The position numbers and the translations under genes are program-made. A stretch of 64,000 nucleotides of DNA from Thaumasiovibrio sp047250365 (GTDB lineage Bacteria > Pseudomonadota > Gammaproteobacteria > Enterobacterales > Vibrionaceae): assembly GCF_047250365.1 (NCBI RefSeq), contig NZ_JBLBVL010000001.1, positions 124,001 to 188,000 of the forward strand, written 5' to 3'. Positions 34,612 to 44,633 of the stretch are shown piece by piece (the stretch's first letter is position 1; every line of letters starts with the position of its first letter). The notes under the pieces were generated by a model. It was not told the origin of the DNA and did not search any database. It saw nothing but the letters and a program-made list of their open reading frames with translations.

Positions 34612-35358
34612 CTACGCTAGAATGCTACGGACTTTTTCTAGGTCTTCCGGCGTATCAACCCCTGCCGGTGGCACTTCGTGTGCGATATCGACATGGATTT
34701 TTTGACCATAATAAAGTACACGCAACTGCTCTAGTGCTTCTATTTGCTCCAGAGGCGACGGTTCCCAATTCACATACTGGTTAATGAAGCCCGCGCGATA
34801 ACCGTAAATCCCAATATGGCGCTTCAATGGCTGAGAGGCTGCTGAGTTATTAGCAAACGCATCGCGATCCCAGGGAATCGTCGCTCGGCTAAAGTAGAGC
34901 GCAAAGCCATCTTTATCAGTCACCACTTTTACAGCATTTGGATTAAATACCTCTTCTTCATCTTCAATATGTACCGCTAAGGTCGCCATTGGAGCGGAAG
35001 GGTTATTAGCGAGGTTTTGTGCGACTTGCTCAATCACCACGGAAGGAATCAATGGCTCATCACCTTGTACATTGACAATGATCTCTTCACTGTCAAATTT
35101 GTACATTTCCATCACTTCAGCCAATCTCTCCGTGCCCGAGTTATGATCATTGCGAGTCAAACAGACCTCGCCACCGAAAGCGGTAACAACATCCACAATT
35201 CGTGCGTCATCCGTTGCCACAATGACACGAGCCGCACCCGTACATCGCGCTTGCTCATATACCCATTGAATCATCGGTTTTCCGGCAATATCAGCTAGCG
35301 GCTTGCCAGGAAGGCGGCTAGATTGATAACGAGCTGGAATAACAATTACAAATGACAT
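34612..35358 (-). CDS. kdsB: CMP-KDO synthetase KdsB
   Basis: 248 residues. Nucleotidyl-transferase landmarks: IPARYQSSRLPGKPL, GKPMIQWVYEQA, VATDDARI, NVQGDEPLI and RHIGIYGYR. It activates KDO as CMP-KDO for lipopolysaccharide core synthesis. It overlaps ycaR by 13 bases, in line with the msbA-lpxK-ycaR-kdsB order known in enteric bacteria. Confidence 0.96.
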   Translation of the reverse strand: MSFVIVIPARYQSSRLPGKPLADIAGKPMIQWVYEQARCTGAARVIVATDDARIVDVVTAFGGEVCLTRNDHNSGTERLAEVMEMYKFDSEEIIVNVQGDEPLIPSVVIEQVAQNLANNPSAPMATLAVHIEDEEEVFNPNAVKVVTDKDGFALYFSRATIPWDRDAFANNSAASQPLKRHIGIYGYRAGFINQYVNWEPSPLEQIEALEQLRVLYYGQKIHVDIAHEVPPAGVDTPEDLEKVRSILA

Positions 35359-35540
35359 TGCTTATCACCTTCATCAACCGATACAAGTCGAGCCTCGGTC
35401 TCCAATAAAACGGGAATACCATCCCGGATTGGATAAGCGAGACGGTCAAATTTGCATATTAGCTCGTTGTTATTTTTATCAAAATTAAGCTTACCGTGAC
35501 ACAGTGGACAAGCCACAATTTCAAGTAGTCTGTGATCCAT
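35346..35540 (-). CDS. ycaR: Trm112-like zinc-ribbon protein YcaR
   Basis: 64 residues, DHRLLEIVACPLCHGKL with a CPLC pair, then LICKFDRLAYPIRDGIPVLL, typical of the UPF0434/Trm112 family. Overlaps both lpxK (20 bases) and kdsB (13 bases). Its role is unclear; conserved position suggests a tie to lipid A or KDO synthesis. Confidence 0.93.
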   Translation of the reverse strand: MDHRLLEIVACPLCHGKLNFDKNNNELICKFDRLAYPIRDGIPVLLETEARLVSVDEGDKQCHL

Positions 35541-36537
35541 AATGTTCCTTGTACTGACTTAATCGACTCAATAGAATCTCATACATTTCAATATCAATTT
35601 CCGCATCTACTGGCAAATACCACCAATTAGATTGTGAAAACTGACGACACTTAACTGCATCTTTTTCTGTCATCAAGAGTGTCTGCTCTGGCGTTACAAG
35701 AGAAGCAATCTGAGAGAATTGATAACTCTGATGATCCGCAAAGCTCACCGTTTTACCGAGAGAAATACCCATTGTTGTCAACGTATTAAAGAAGCGAGGC
35801 GGATGACCAATGCCTGCCATAGCGACCGCATCACAAACACCAGTAAAGTGTTCTGCTGTCACGCGTTCACCCGTCTTTAAATTGACAAAATGACTCGGCT
35901 TTAGCGTCATCGCCCATTCGCCTGCCCGTGGCTCTCCGCCATTGCAAATCAAGATATCCACTTCGTTAAGACGAGAGAGCCCTTCCCGTAAAGGCCCTAA
36001 CGGCAAATATTGCGCATTCCCAAAACGGCGCTGTCCATCAATTACGACACACTCAATGTCACGTTCCAACGCATAGTGCTGCAAACCATCATCGGTGATA
36101 ATGACGTCAATATCGCTATCCAGCAGAGCTTGTACTGCCTCGCTACGCTTTGGCGCCACCACAACGGGCACTCCCGTGCGCTGATGAATTAATAGGGGTT
36201 CATCCCCCACTTCAGCGGGGGTAGCATCTGACGTTACAGGGTACGGATAATAAGGGGCTTTCGCTCCATACCCCCGAGAGACAACACCTGGTTTCCACCC
36301 TTGTGTTTGTAACCACTCCACCATCCCAATGACAACAGGCGTTTTGCCATTACCTCCAGCGGTGATATTTCCAACCACAACAATAGGTACAGGTGCACGA
36401 AACGTTGCATTTTTTCCTGAAGAATACCCAGCTCGCCTTGTCTCTGATATTTTCTTAAACAAGCAACTGAATGGCCACAGCAATGGCCATAACAGGTAAT
36501 GATACCAACGTGGCGTATACCACAGTTTTTCTATCAT
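35521..36537 (-). CDS. lpxK: Tetraacyldisaccharide 4'-kinase LpxK
   Basis: 338 residues. N-terminal membrane-associating helix (WYHYLLWPLLWPFSCLF), Walker A in VVGNITAGGNGKTPV, then VVSRGYGAK, VGDEPLL, DDGLQHYALERDIE and GIGHPPRFF. It phosphorylates the lipid A disaccharide precursor at the 4' position. It overlaps msbA by 4 bases upstream and ycaR downstream. Confidence 0.95.
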   Translation of the reverse strand: MIEKLWYTPRWYHYLLWPLLWPFSCLFKKISETRRAGYSSGKNATFRAPVPIVVVGNITAGGNGKTPVVIGMVEWLQTQGWKPGVVSRGYGAKAPYYPYPVTSDATPAEVGDEPLLIHQRTGVPVVVAPKRSEAVQALLDSDIDVIITDDGLQHYALERDIECVVIDGQRRFGNAQYLPLGPLREGLSRLNEVDILICNGGEPRAGEWAMTLKPSHFVNLKTGERVTAEHFTGVCDAVAMAGIGHPPRFFNTLTTMGISLGKTVSFADHQSYQFSQIASLVTPEQTLLMTEKDAVKCRQFSQSNWWYLPVDAEIDIEMYEILLSRLSQYKEHYGSQTT

Positions 36538-38294
36538 GCACTCTCACCAAACTGGATATGGTGCAACTGAGCATAAGCCCCTTGTTTATCAAGTAACTCT
36601 CGATGCGTGCCGCGTTCGATAATCTCGCCTTCATCAACCACAAGGATTTGATCTGCCCCTTCGATAGTGGATAAACGGTGCGCAATGACAATTGCCGTTC
36701 TATCACGCTGTAACTCATCGAGTGCGCCTTGGATGGCACGCTCAGACTCGGTATCTAATGCCGAGGTTGCTTCATCCAATATCAAAACAGGCGCATCACG
36801 CAATAACGCACGAGCAATAGCTAATCGCTGGCGCTGTCCACCAGACAGGCTAACTCCATTCTCACCAATAACAGTATCGAAGCCTTGGTCCATATTATTA
36901 ATAAATTCAGTAGCATGTGCTAAGTCCGCAGCACGCTTAATGTCTTCAATACTGTATTTGCCTTCACTCGCATAGGCGATATTGTTGGCAATTGTGTCAT
37001 TAAATAGGTGAACATTTTGCGACACGATCGCTACTTGGGAGCGAAGATTAGCCAACGTATATTCGGTTAGTTTATGACCATCAAGTTTAATGCTACCCGC
37101 GCCTATATCATAAAAGCGGGTCATTAAATTCGCGATCGTACTCTTACCTGAACCACTACGTCCCACTAGGGCTATGGTCTTGCCTGCAGGAATAGTTAAA
37201 CTGACATTGCGTAGTGCTGGTGTGTCTTTGGTTGGATAGGTAAACGTAACATTATCAACAACGATTTCACCGGCAGTGCGGGGGGTTTCGTAAGTGCCCG
37301 TATCATTTTCTGTTTCTAATGCCATCAAACCAAATAGCGTATTACACGCTGCCATACCACGTTGAAATTGCGAAGTAACATTCGTAAGACCACGAAGTGG
37401 GCGCATTAAGCCGAACATCGCACCAAATACCAAAGCAAATGTCCCCGCCGATAAACCAGAGCGGATAGATTCCGTGTTCGCCATAATCAAGATAACCACC
37501 ATCGCTGAAGAAGCAATGATCTGAATAATTGGGTTAGCGGCAGACTGTGCCGTCGCCAACTTCATGCTCTGTTGGCGCATACGGTTACTAACGTCTTCAA
37601 AGCGCTGTTTTTCAACCTTTTGACCACCGTAACTCAGTACAACCTTATGCCCTTTCAGCATCTGTTCCGCGCTACTGGTCACGTGTCCCATTGCATCTTG
37701 CATATTTTTAGACACTTTACGAAAACGCTTTGAAACAATACGGATAGCAACAGCAACAACAGGCGCAACTAGAATCATAATCAGTGACAATTGCCAGCTG
37801 TGATAAAACATTAGTGCCATCAAGCCAATGATGGACGCACCTTCACGTACGATATTTACCAGCGCTCCACTGGTTGAAGAAGCAACCTGCTCCGAATCAT
37901 AGGTAATACGAGAGAGCAGTGCACCTGAGGATTCTTTGTCGAAATAACTCACTGGCATGTGCATAAAATGATTAAACAGGCGACGACGTATTTTCATCAC
38001 AACGTGACCAGACACCCAGCTCATGCAATAGCTAGAAACAAAACTCCCTATCCCACGCATTAACATCAAACCAATGAGATAAACAGGCATCATGGCAAGG
38101 AAATTGGACTCATAATTTTCAAAGCCAAAGCCTTCATCCATTAGTGGCTTAATCATAGAGATCAGCAAAGTATCAGCTAATGCAGCCAAGATAAGCGCAA
38201 TAACCGCCACCACCAATCCCTTTTTAAATTCACTAATATATGGCCATAGCTGTTTGAACGTTTGCCATGTTGATACATCTGTTTTTTCTGTCAT
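36534..38294 (-). CDS. msbA: Lipid A export ATP-binding/permease MsbA
   Basis: 586 residues, a half-size ABC exporter: six membrane helices (residues ~25-310) and an ATPase domain with Walker A VGRSGSGKST, signature VSLSGGQRQRLAIARALL, Walker B PVLILDEATSALD and switch His in IVIAHRLST. It flips core-lipid A across the inner membrane. Starts 36 bases after comEC and is coupled to lpxK by a 4-base overlap. Confidence 0.95.
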   Translation of the reverse strand: MTEKTDVSTWQTFKQLWPYISEFKKGLVVAVIALILAALADTLLISMIKPLMDEGFGFENYESNFLAMMPVYLIGLMLMRGIGSFVSSYCMSWVSGHVVMKIRRRLFNHFMHMPVSYFDKESSGALLSRITYDSEQVASSTSGALVNIVREGASIIGLMALMFYHSWQLSLIMILVAPVVAVAIRIVSKRFRKVSKNMQDAMGHVTSSAEQMLKGHKVVLSYGGQKVEKQRFEDVSNRMRQQSMKLATAQSAANPIIQIIASSAMVVILIMANTESIRSGLSAGTFALVFGAMFGLMRPLRGLTNVTSQFQRGMAACNTLFGLMALETENDTGTYETPRTAGEIVVDNVTFTYPTKDTPALRNVSLTIPAGKTIALVGRSGSGKSTIANLMTRFYDIGAGSIKLDGHKLTEYTLANLRSQVAIVSQNVHLFNDTIANNIAYASEGKYSIEDIKRAADLAHATEFINNMDQGFDTVIGENGVSLSGGQRQRLAIARALLRDAPVLILDEATSALDTESERAIQGALDELQRDRTAIVIAHRLSTIEGADQILVVDEGEIIERGTHRELLDKQGAYAQLHHIQFGESA

Positions 38295-38330
38295 AACAGT
38301 TTTCTACTTAAAGACGATATTCCAACCATT

Positions 38331-40604
38331 CTACTTACTTACTCCCTTCGCAACAAATAACTTACGATACCAATAGTTCTGGATGCTGCTTCTTTGTCCA
38401 ATCCAGTTGATCTGATCTCTATCAAATTCAAGATGCACTTGACCATGCTCATGCGTAGAGAGCCAATGCGCTTTTGCGTGTTCATAACGCTGTTTCACCC
38501 TTTGTGATGGCAGGCGCCACGGGTTATACCGTGCCACAGACACTAAAGCATATTGCGGTTTAACCATAGCAATAAACTTCTCTGTTGAAGAGCTTTTACT
38601 GCCATGGTGTGGCACGGTTATTACATGATGCGCCCAATCTCTCTCCTCTTGAAGCATTAATAGTTCACCCACACTGTCAATATCGCCAGTCAGCAACACA
38701 CGGTGATAACCATCTGATACGCTAACCACACATGAATCACCATTTTTAGCACGTTCAACAAGCTGTTTTGGCCATACCACCTTAAACGTCAATGCATTCC
38801 ACTGCCACTGTTCACCGCTTATGCAAGGTAAAAAACCCTTACGTTCATCGCTACTGCGCAACCATTCGGGGCGCCACGCCTCAACCAAAGATGTCCAACT
38901 TCCGGCATGATCATTGTCAGCATGGCTAAGTATTATCCCTTTAATACGTTTAACTTGTTGATATTTTAACACTGGGGTAATCACACTATCGGCGATACTC
39001 CCGCTACGCCATGCCCATCCGGTATCGTACAATACCACATCATTGCCCTGCTTAATGATCACCGCCAAACCATGCCCAACATCCAAGACATCCAGCGACC
39101 ACCCTTTTTCTTGTGAAGAGGTAGACAAGGCAGCGATCATCAATAACAACGCAATTACTGGAAGCATGCGCCGCCAAAGAAAGAATGCACTCAACAGCAT
39201 GCCTATCCCTGCCACAAAGAGCAGCATAGTATTTGAAGAAAACGCCGCCATTGCATCAGGAACAAGTGCCATTCCCTTCACAATAGGCGCTATTAGCCTA
39301 TCGGTGGCATGCCAGCAAATAGCGGCCACACTGCTCACTCCTAGGAAAGTAAAGATTAGTGCGACCATCAAGACAGGAATAACCAAAAAGCTACACCAGG
39401 GTATAGCCAAAAGATTCAGCGCAGGAGAAAGTAATGAAGTGCCAGAAAAAAATAGTTGCTGTAAAGGCAACATTAAAAGACTTAAACCTAGCTGTACCAT
39501 CACAAGCTGTTTCAATCGACCATGTTGACGAAACGGCTCAACTCCCCTCCCAATGATGATCAGCATTAGTACTGCGCCAAACGATAACCAAAACGCATTT
39601 CCGAAGGAAGAAAAAGGCATCACGACCAAACATAGAAACAACGCATACAGCCATATACTCCAAGGAGGTTGGCGTCGGGATGAAACCAGCCAATAAGCGG
39701 CAAGCGTACTCATCAGTAAAGCCCGTTGGGCAGATATACCCCAACCGGATAGCCAACAATAAAGCGTCGCAGTGATAACGCCGCAACAAAGTGGCCAATA
39801 TGCCTTAAAATGCTTTTCACTGAGTAGCGATAAACAGACTCGCCCTCCCCCCCAGCCCAACATAAAAGTGATGCCAATATGTAACCCTGAGATCGCTAAT
39901 AAGTGAGAAAGCCCGCTATTGGCCAACTGCTGCCAATCTTGCTGTGTTAATAGCCCACGATAACCAAATGAGAGTGCCAACAGATAACGCTGCATTGGTA
40001 GGTGTGCTGTCGCTGCCGCCATGCGATTAAATAACTGCTGACGCCAAGATACTTTCTCGTCCAAAAGCACCTCACTAATAACGCGAGCAGTGCCAACCAA
40101 CCCATGTAGCAATGCACTCTTTTCAGCATCGTATCCGCGCTGATTAACCCTGCCATTCGGCGGCCGATATTTAATATGCCAACGCAGTATTTGACCCGCT
40201 TGTGGAATGCCGCCTGCGAACGAAGACGGGTAGTAGAGTTTAATTTTAGGCCGCTTTGTAACAGGGATCGCTTTTCTGTCAATTTCCGTTACATTTACCA
40301 CAATAGATTTATCAGAAAATGGGTCAAAAGTGAGCGAGTTTACACGACCTACTATGGTAATATCCCTGCCTTGTTGGGCAACTAAACTCAGCGTGCTCTG
40401 ATAATGCCATGCATGAAGGTGCGCGCAATAAATGCCGACAGTGATCCCGCAAATAATCCATACTAAGGGGACATTTTTGCGTGACAAGACTTTAATTATC
40501 ACTACACTGCCTGAAAGCATGATTAATTCAGGCAATGATAGCAACCTTGGCCACCACTGTAACGATGCCATCACAACAGAAAATGCCAGTAAAAATAGTT
40601 TCAT
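38331..40604 (-). CDS. comEC: ComEC/Rec2 DNA-uptake channel
   Basis: 757 residues. N-terminal DUF4131-like part with membrane helices, OB-like periplasmic segment, the Competence membrane domain (LLAISGLHIGITFMLGW, STLAAYWLVS), and a C-terminal metallo-beta-lactamase-like domain (LDVGHGLAVII, LSHADNDHAGSW, LLTGDIDS, VPHHGSKSSS). It forms the inner-membrane channel for single-strand DNA in natural transformation. It is at the head of the msbA block. Its start codon is only 20 bases from that of the divergent DUF2062 gene, so their promoters must overlap coding sequence. Confidence 0.92.
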   Translation of the reverse strand: MKLFLLAFSVVMASLQWWPRLLSLPELIMLSGSVVIIKVLSRKNVPLVWIICGITVGIYCAHLHAWHYQSTLSLVAQQGRDITIVGRVNSLTFDPFSDKSIVVNVTEIDRKAIPVTKRPKIKLYYPSSFAGGIPQAGQILRWHIKYRPPNGRVNQRGYDAEKSALLHGLVGTARVISEVLLDEKVSWRQQLFNRMAAATAHLPMQRYLLALSFGYRGLLTQQDWQQLANSGLSHLLAISGLHIGITFMLGWGGGRVCLSLLSEKHFKAYWPLCCGVITATLYCWLSGWGISAQRALLMSTLAAYWLVSSRRQPPWSIWLYALFLCLVVMPFSSFGNAFWLSFGAVLMLIIIGRGVEPFRQHGRLKQLVMVQLGLSLLMLPLQQLFFSGTSLLSPALNLLAIPWCSFLVIPVLMVALIFTFLGVSSVAAICWHATDRLIAPIVKGMALVPDAMAAFSSNTMLLFVAGIGMLLSAFFLWRRMLPVIALLLMIAALSTSSQEKGWSLDVLDVGHGLAVIIKQGNDVVLYDTGWAWRSGSIADSVITPVLKYQQVKRIKGIILSHADNDHAGSWTSLVEAWRPEWLRSSDERKGFLPCISGEQWQWNALTFKVVWPKQLVERAKNGDSCVVSVSDGYHRVLLTGDIDSVGELLMLQEERDWAHHVITVPHHGSKSSSTEKFIAMVKPQYALVSVARYNPWRLPSQRVKQRYEHAKAHWLSTHEHGQVHLEFDRDQINWIGQRSSIQNYWYRKLFVAKGVSK

Positions 40605-40624
40605 TGCGTTAATCCAGAGCGACT

Positions 40625-41197
40625 ATGCCAAGAAAATTTATAAAACGTATTACTCCCAGTCACGAGCATATAAAAAAGCAAAAAGCACTCAATGTGTTCG
40701 GGACTCTACTCCATAATCCAAATCTATGGTGTATGAATCGTCGCTCCGCATCTGGCGCATTTGCTGTTGGCTTGTTTATGACATTTGTCCCACTACCCAG
40801 TCAGATGATTATGGCTGCGGGCTTGGCGATCCTCTTTAGTGTCAACCTTCCTCTTGCTGTGACCCTCGTCTGGATATCTAACCCCATCACTATGCCCATC
40901 ATGTTTTATGCCGCCTATAAAGTCGGTGCTTGGGTACTTAATACGCCACCGCAAGACTTCCATTTAGAGTTGTCGTGGCACCATATAAGCCACCAATTGA
41001 GCATTCTTGGTCCTCCTTTTTTAATTGGTTGCTTAATCTGTGCATGCCTGTTTGCACTATTTGGTTATCTTTCTATTCAAGGGCTGTGGCGATACTCGGT
41101 TGTGCGCAGCTGGAAAAAGAGACAGCACAGAAGAATCCACCTTCATATCGATACCGAAAAACTGAAGCGTGTTATCCCTGGACATAAAAAAGATTAA
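40625..41197 (+). CDS. DUF2062 domain membrane protein
   Basis: 190 residues with two to three membrane segments: GAFAVGLFMTFVPLPSQMIMAAGLAILF, NLPLAVTLVWISNPITMPIMFYAAY (shown in part), and a C-terminal one before a basic tail. The N-terminal MPRKFIKRITPSHE and HNPNLWCMNRRS match the DUF2062 family. Function unknown. Divergent from comEC; ends in a terminator. Confidence 0.82.
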   Translation: MPRKFIKRITPSHEHIKKQKALNVFGTLLHNPNLWCMNRRSASGAFAVGLFMTFVPLPSQMIMAAGLAILFSVNLPLAVTLVWISNPITMPIMFYAAYKVGAWVLNTPPQDFHLELSWHHISHQLSILGPPFLIGCLICACLFALFGYLSIQGLWRYSVVRSWKKRQHRRIHLHIDTEKLKRVIPGHKKD

Positions 41198-41232
41198 AAA
41201 AATGCCCTCCTGATCATCAGGAGGGCATTTTT
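41198..41232. terminator. Bidirectional terminator
   Basis: AAAAATGCCCTCCTGA, loop TCA, TCAGGAGGGCATTTTT; 16-bp perfect stem between DUF2062 and lolE. Confidence 0.92.
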
Positions 41233-41359
41233 CGCTAATGAAGCGTTAACGCCTAGCTTAATAGTGAAATTTCACTGGTTTTATCACGCAGCCGTGCAAC
41301 CAATACAACTATCATCCAACCGCAAGTCTGCCACGCTCAAACTTTCTAACCTAAATCAG

Positions 41360-42604
41360 TTACTTTCCACTTAAGACCACCGCAGGGTTTAATGCCGCCG
41401 CGCGCTTTGCTGGATACCAGGTTGCCAATAAGCTCAATAATAGTGCGGTCATTGTCACGAGAGCCACATCACTCCAGATCAATTGAGAGGGTAAGAAGTC
41501 AACAAAATAAATATCGCCAGACAAGAAAGCACTGCCCGTTAAGGATTCAATCCATAACATTAATGCAGGTAAGTTAATGGCAGCAACCACACCCATTAAT
41601 GCGCCAATCGCGCATCCGGCAAAGCCAGATAACACCCCTTGCCAGACAAAAATCGAGCTCACCAAACGGTCATCTGCACCCATTGTGCGCAAAATGGCCA
41701 CATCACCAGCGCGATCTTTAACTGCCATCATCAGAGTCGAGACAATATTAAAGCTCGCCACGCCGATCACCAAAACCATCACAATGTACATAATCAAACG
41801 TACCATCTGAATATCTCGATATAGGTAACCAAACTCTTGTTGCCAATTTTTCAAATAAACTCTCACCGGTAAGGTGAATCCCGCTTCTCGCACAATGGCC
41901 GGTGCATCCAGTACATCGCTCACCTTAACAGCCACTCCAGTGACAGCGTCACCTGCTTGTGCATATGCCTGTGCGTCACTTAATGGTAATAATGCCAAAG
42001 CATGATCTATCTGCCCGCCTAGCTCGAGTAGCCCCGTAACCTGTAAACGCAAACGCTGCGGTGACTTTAACTGCCTTGAAGGGTCGGGATCTGGCATCAT
42101 TACCGTCAACCACTCGCCAACCTCAACACCCAATTGATCTGCCACCCCTTTACCCAAAATCAACTGTTGTTCTCCAGCTCTAAAGTTGCTCCATGCTGCT
42201 GGATTGATAAAGTCTGATAAGCGGCTAATCTTATCTTCTGCTGTGGGATCGATCCCCTTGAGCTGTACCGCCTTTAACGCGTTCCCTTTTTCCAACAAAC
42301 CCGTTAACTTCATATACGGCGCACTGCCAACAATTTTAGGGTGTCGCTCTAGTTGCTGAGACACTTCTCGCCAACGTGCAATCGGCTCATCGACGCCTTC
42401 AAGCTCCCCGTGGGGTATAACGGCCAGCACGCGCTGCTCTAATTCACGCTCGAAACCATTCATCGCCGACAAGCCGAGAATAATCACCGCAACGCCCACC
42501 GCAATTCCTATCACTGATGATGCAGAAATAAACGAAACCATTCTATTGCGTTTTTTTGCACGGCTAAATCGACTCGCAATCGCTAAGGATAAGGGTTTAA
42601 ACAT
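41360..42604 (-). CDS. lolE: Lipoprotein-releasing system permease LolE
   Basis: 414 residues, four membrane helices with a large periplasmic domain after the first (FISASSVIGIAVGVAVIILGLSAMNGFE) and three at the C-terminus. Start at ATG 42604 behind GGGGAG. Third gene of lolCDE, the ABC machine extracting lipoproteins from the inner membrane for LolA. The lolD stop overlaps its start. Confidence 0.93.
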   Translation of the reverse strand: MFKPLSLAIASRFSRAKKRNRMVSFISASSVIGIAVGVAVIILGLSAMNGFERELEQRVLAVIPHGELEGVDEPIARWREVSQQLERHPKIVGSAPYMKLTGLLEKGNALKAVQLKGIDPTAEDKISRLSDFINPAAWSNFRAGEQQLILGKGVADQLGVEVGEWLTVMMPDPDPSRQLKSPQRLRLQVTGLLELGGQIDHALALLPLSDAQAYAQAGDAVTGVAVKVSDVLDAPAIVREAGFTLPVRVYLKNWQQEFGYLYRDIQMVRLIMYIVMVLVIGVASFNIVSTLMMAVKDRAGDVAILRTMGADDRLVSSIFVWQGVLSGFAGCAIGALMGVVAAINLPALMLWIESLTGSAFLSGDIYFVDFLPSQLIWSDVALVTMTALLLSLLATWYPAKRAAALNPAVVLSGK

Positions 42605-43286
42605 CACAACTCCCCGTCAGCACACCGTCATTCATGGTTAATTGACGATCCATCTTGCCTGCCAGTGCCCGATCATGGGTCACAACTAAAAAGGCCGTAT
42701 TCAACTCTTGGTTTAACTGGCGCATCAAATCATATATTTCAATCGCCGTTTTATGATCCAAGTTACCCGTTGGTTCATCAGCTAACACCAACGCAGGTTG
42801 ATTCACTAACGCACGCGCAATTGCCACACGCTGACGCTCTCCTCCTGACAAAGCAGATGGGCGATGTGACAAACGATGCGCCAAGCCTACTTTCTCTAGT
42901 AGTTCAGTGGCGGAGCGATTAGCCTCGTTGGCAGACTGTCCGCCAATTAATAATGGCATTGCGACATTTTCCAACGCGGTAAAGTCAGCCAGTAAATGGT
43001 GAAATTGATAAATGAAGCCGATGTGTTGATTTCGAACTTTAGCTTGTTGATTCGCGGTCATTGCCGTTAACGATTGCTCACCAAATATCACCTCACCGTG
43101 AGTTGGCTCATCAAGCGCCCCTAATATATGCAATAACGTACTTTTTCCTGAACCAGACGCCCCCACTATTGCAATCAGCTCACCTTGTTCGATAACAAAA
43201 TTGACAGCATCCAACACTTTTGTCTGTGTTTCGCCATCAACAAAAGTTTTATCCAGATTTGTGCAAGTTAATAGTGTATTACTCAT
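42597..43286 (-). CDS. lolD: Lipoprotein-releasing system ATPase LolD
   Basis: 229 residues from MSNTLLTC. Walker A VGASGSGKST, signature SALSGGERQRVAIARALV, Walker B LVLADEPTGNLD, switch His in VVTHDRA. Starts inside the end of lolC (8-base overlap) and ends over the start of lolE, so the three are tightly coupled. Confidence 0.95.
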   Translation of the reverse strand: MSNTLLTCTNLDKTFVDGETQTKVLDAVNFVIEQGELIAIVGASGSGKSTLLHILGALDEPTHGEVIFGEQSLTAMTANQQAKVRNQHIGFIYQFHHLLADFTALENVAMPLLIGGQSANEANRSATELLEKVGLAHRLSHRPSALSGGERQRVAIARALVNQPALVLADEPTGNLDHKTAIEIYDLMRQLNQELNTAFLVVTHDRALAGKMDRQLTMNDGVLTGSCDV

Positions 43287-44475
43287 AACGTAAGGTCTCA
43301 GCGGGTTGTAACATCGAGGCGCGGTAAGCAGGGAAAAGGGTTGCCGCAAAGCTCAATAAAATAGAAAAGCTCAATACAGAGATAATTTGTAACGGTTGCA
43401 GTAAAACCGTAAGGTGACCACCAACGAGCAAGGTTGTTGCTCCCATAATGGATAAAATCGTATTCAAATTTAGCGCTAACAATATGCCCAGCACACCACC
43501 CATCGCGCTACCAATCAAGCCACTCATCACGCCCTGAAACATAAAAATGGCCTGAATTTGCCCTTGTCGCATGCCCTGCGTTTTAAGGATCGCAACTTCC
43601 GACTGCTTCTCCATAACAACCATGATGAGAGAGGAGATAATATTGAAAGCGGCAACAGCGATAATGAGCCCGAGCATCAAACTCATCATATTTTTTTCCA
43701 TCTTAACCGCTTGGAATAATTCGCCTCGTTGTTGACGCCAGTCAGACCACTGCTGAGGCGTGCCTTCCACGAGCTTTGCCATGGCAGGCACAGAAAATGG
43801 GTCACGAACAAACAGCCGCCAGCCCGTAAACTCTCCGGAGTTATACCGTAGCAGCCTACCTGCATCATCAATATTCACTAATACCTGCTGGTTATCCACG
43901 TCGGTTTGGCTGGCGAATATCCCTGCTACAGTAAAATTTCTTTGGCTAGGGATTCGACCCAGTGGCGTATATTGGCTCGCCGACGTCACCATAACTCGGA
44001 CTTTATCACCCACCGTAACACCGAGCTGACTTGCCAGTGTCCGTCCGATAACAATGTTATAGTCACGAGGCTTTAGTACGGAAATACTGCCATTAATGAT
44101 GTAGTCTGCCAAAGGTTCATACGCATCCGGCGAAATCCCCAACATATCCACTGCTGCTAGCGCTCGCGAACTTTGCAGTATTGCTTCGCTTCGGGATAAG
44201 GGCGCAACCTGTTCTACCTCTGGGTGCTGGAAAAGGTATTGCGGTACATCACCACTCACAGAGTTAGCTTCAGTAACAAGTGCATGCGGCATAACGCCGA
44301 GCAATTTTCCCTTCAACTGCTGCTCAAAGCCATTCATTACCGACAACACGGTAATCAAGGACATGACACCAATCATTATTCCGGTCATCGACATGTATGA
44401 AACAAAGCGACTAAAACGATCGCCAGAGCGACCTCGCAAGTATCGCCAGCCGATAAATAGTGAAACGGGTTTCAA
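43279..44475 (-). CDS. lolC: Lipoprotein-releasing system permease LolC, TTG start
   Basis: 398 residues if started at TTG 44475 (M-KPVSLFIGWRYLRGRSGDRF), matching E. coli LolC length (399). The open frame extends 32 codons upstream, but that part is not LolC-like and no ATG fits; a TTG or adjacent ATT start is implied. Membrane helix MTGIMIGVMSLITVLSVMNG, periplasmic domain, and three C-terminal helices. First gene of lolCDE. Confidence 0.9.
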   Translation of the reverse strand: MKPVSLFIGWRYLRGRSGDRFSRFVSYMSMTGIMIGVMSLITVLSVMNGFEQQLKGKLLGVMPHALVTEANSVSGDVPQYLFQHPEVEQVAPLSRSEAILQSSRALAAVDMLGISPDAYEPLADYIINGSISVLKPRDYNIVIGRTLASQLGVTVGDKVRVMVTSASQYTPLGRIPSQRNFTVAGIFASQTDVDNQQVLVNIDDAGRLLRYNSGEFTGWRLFVRDPFSVPAMAKLVEGTPQQWSDWRQQRGELFQAVKMEKNMMSLMLGLIIAVAAFNIISSLIMVVMEKQSEVAILKTQGMRQGQIQAIFMFQGVMSGLIGSAMGGVLGILLALNLNTILSIMGATTLLVGGHLTVLLQPLQIISVLSFSILLSFAATLFPAYRASMLQPAETLRYE

Positions 44476-44633
44476 AATAATACACCACTCTCTGAATTCT
44501 TGATTGAAGGATACCTGTCTGACCCTATGAATGCCATGTAAGTTCTGCAATATTAGAGTAAAAAACACCATTCACTTGCTGATTTGACTAAGCTACGGGA
44601 TAATTGTTCTATCGTTAGTGTTGGATAATCGAC

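Noticed and set aside
44476..44571. N-terminal extension of LolC
   Set aside because: The 32 extra codons are not LolC-like; the TTG at 44475 gives the family length.
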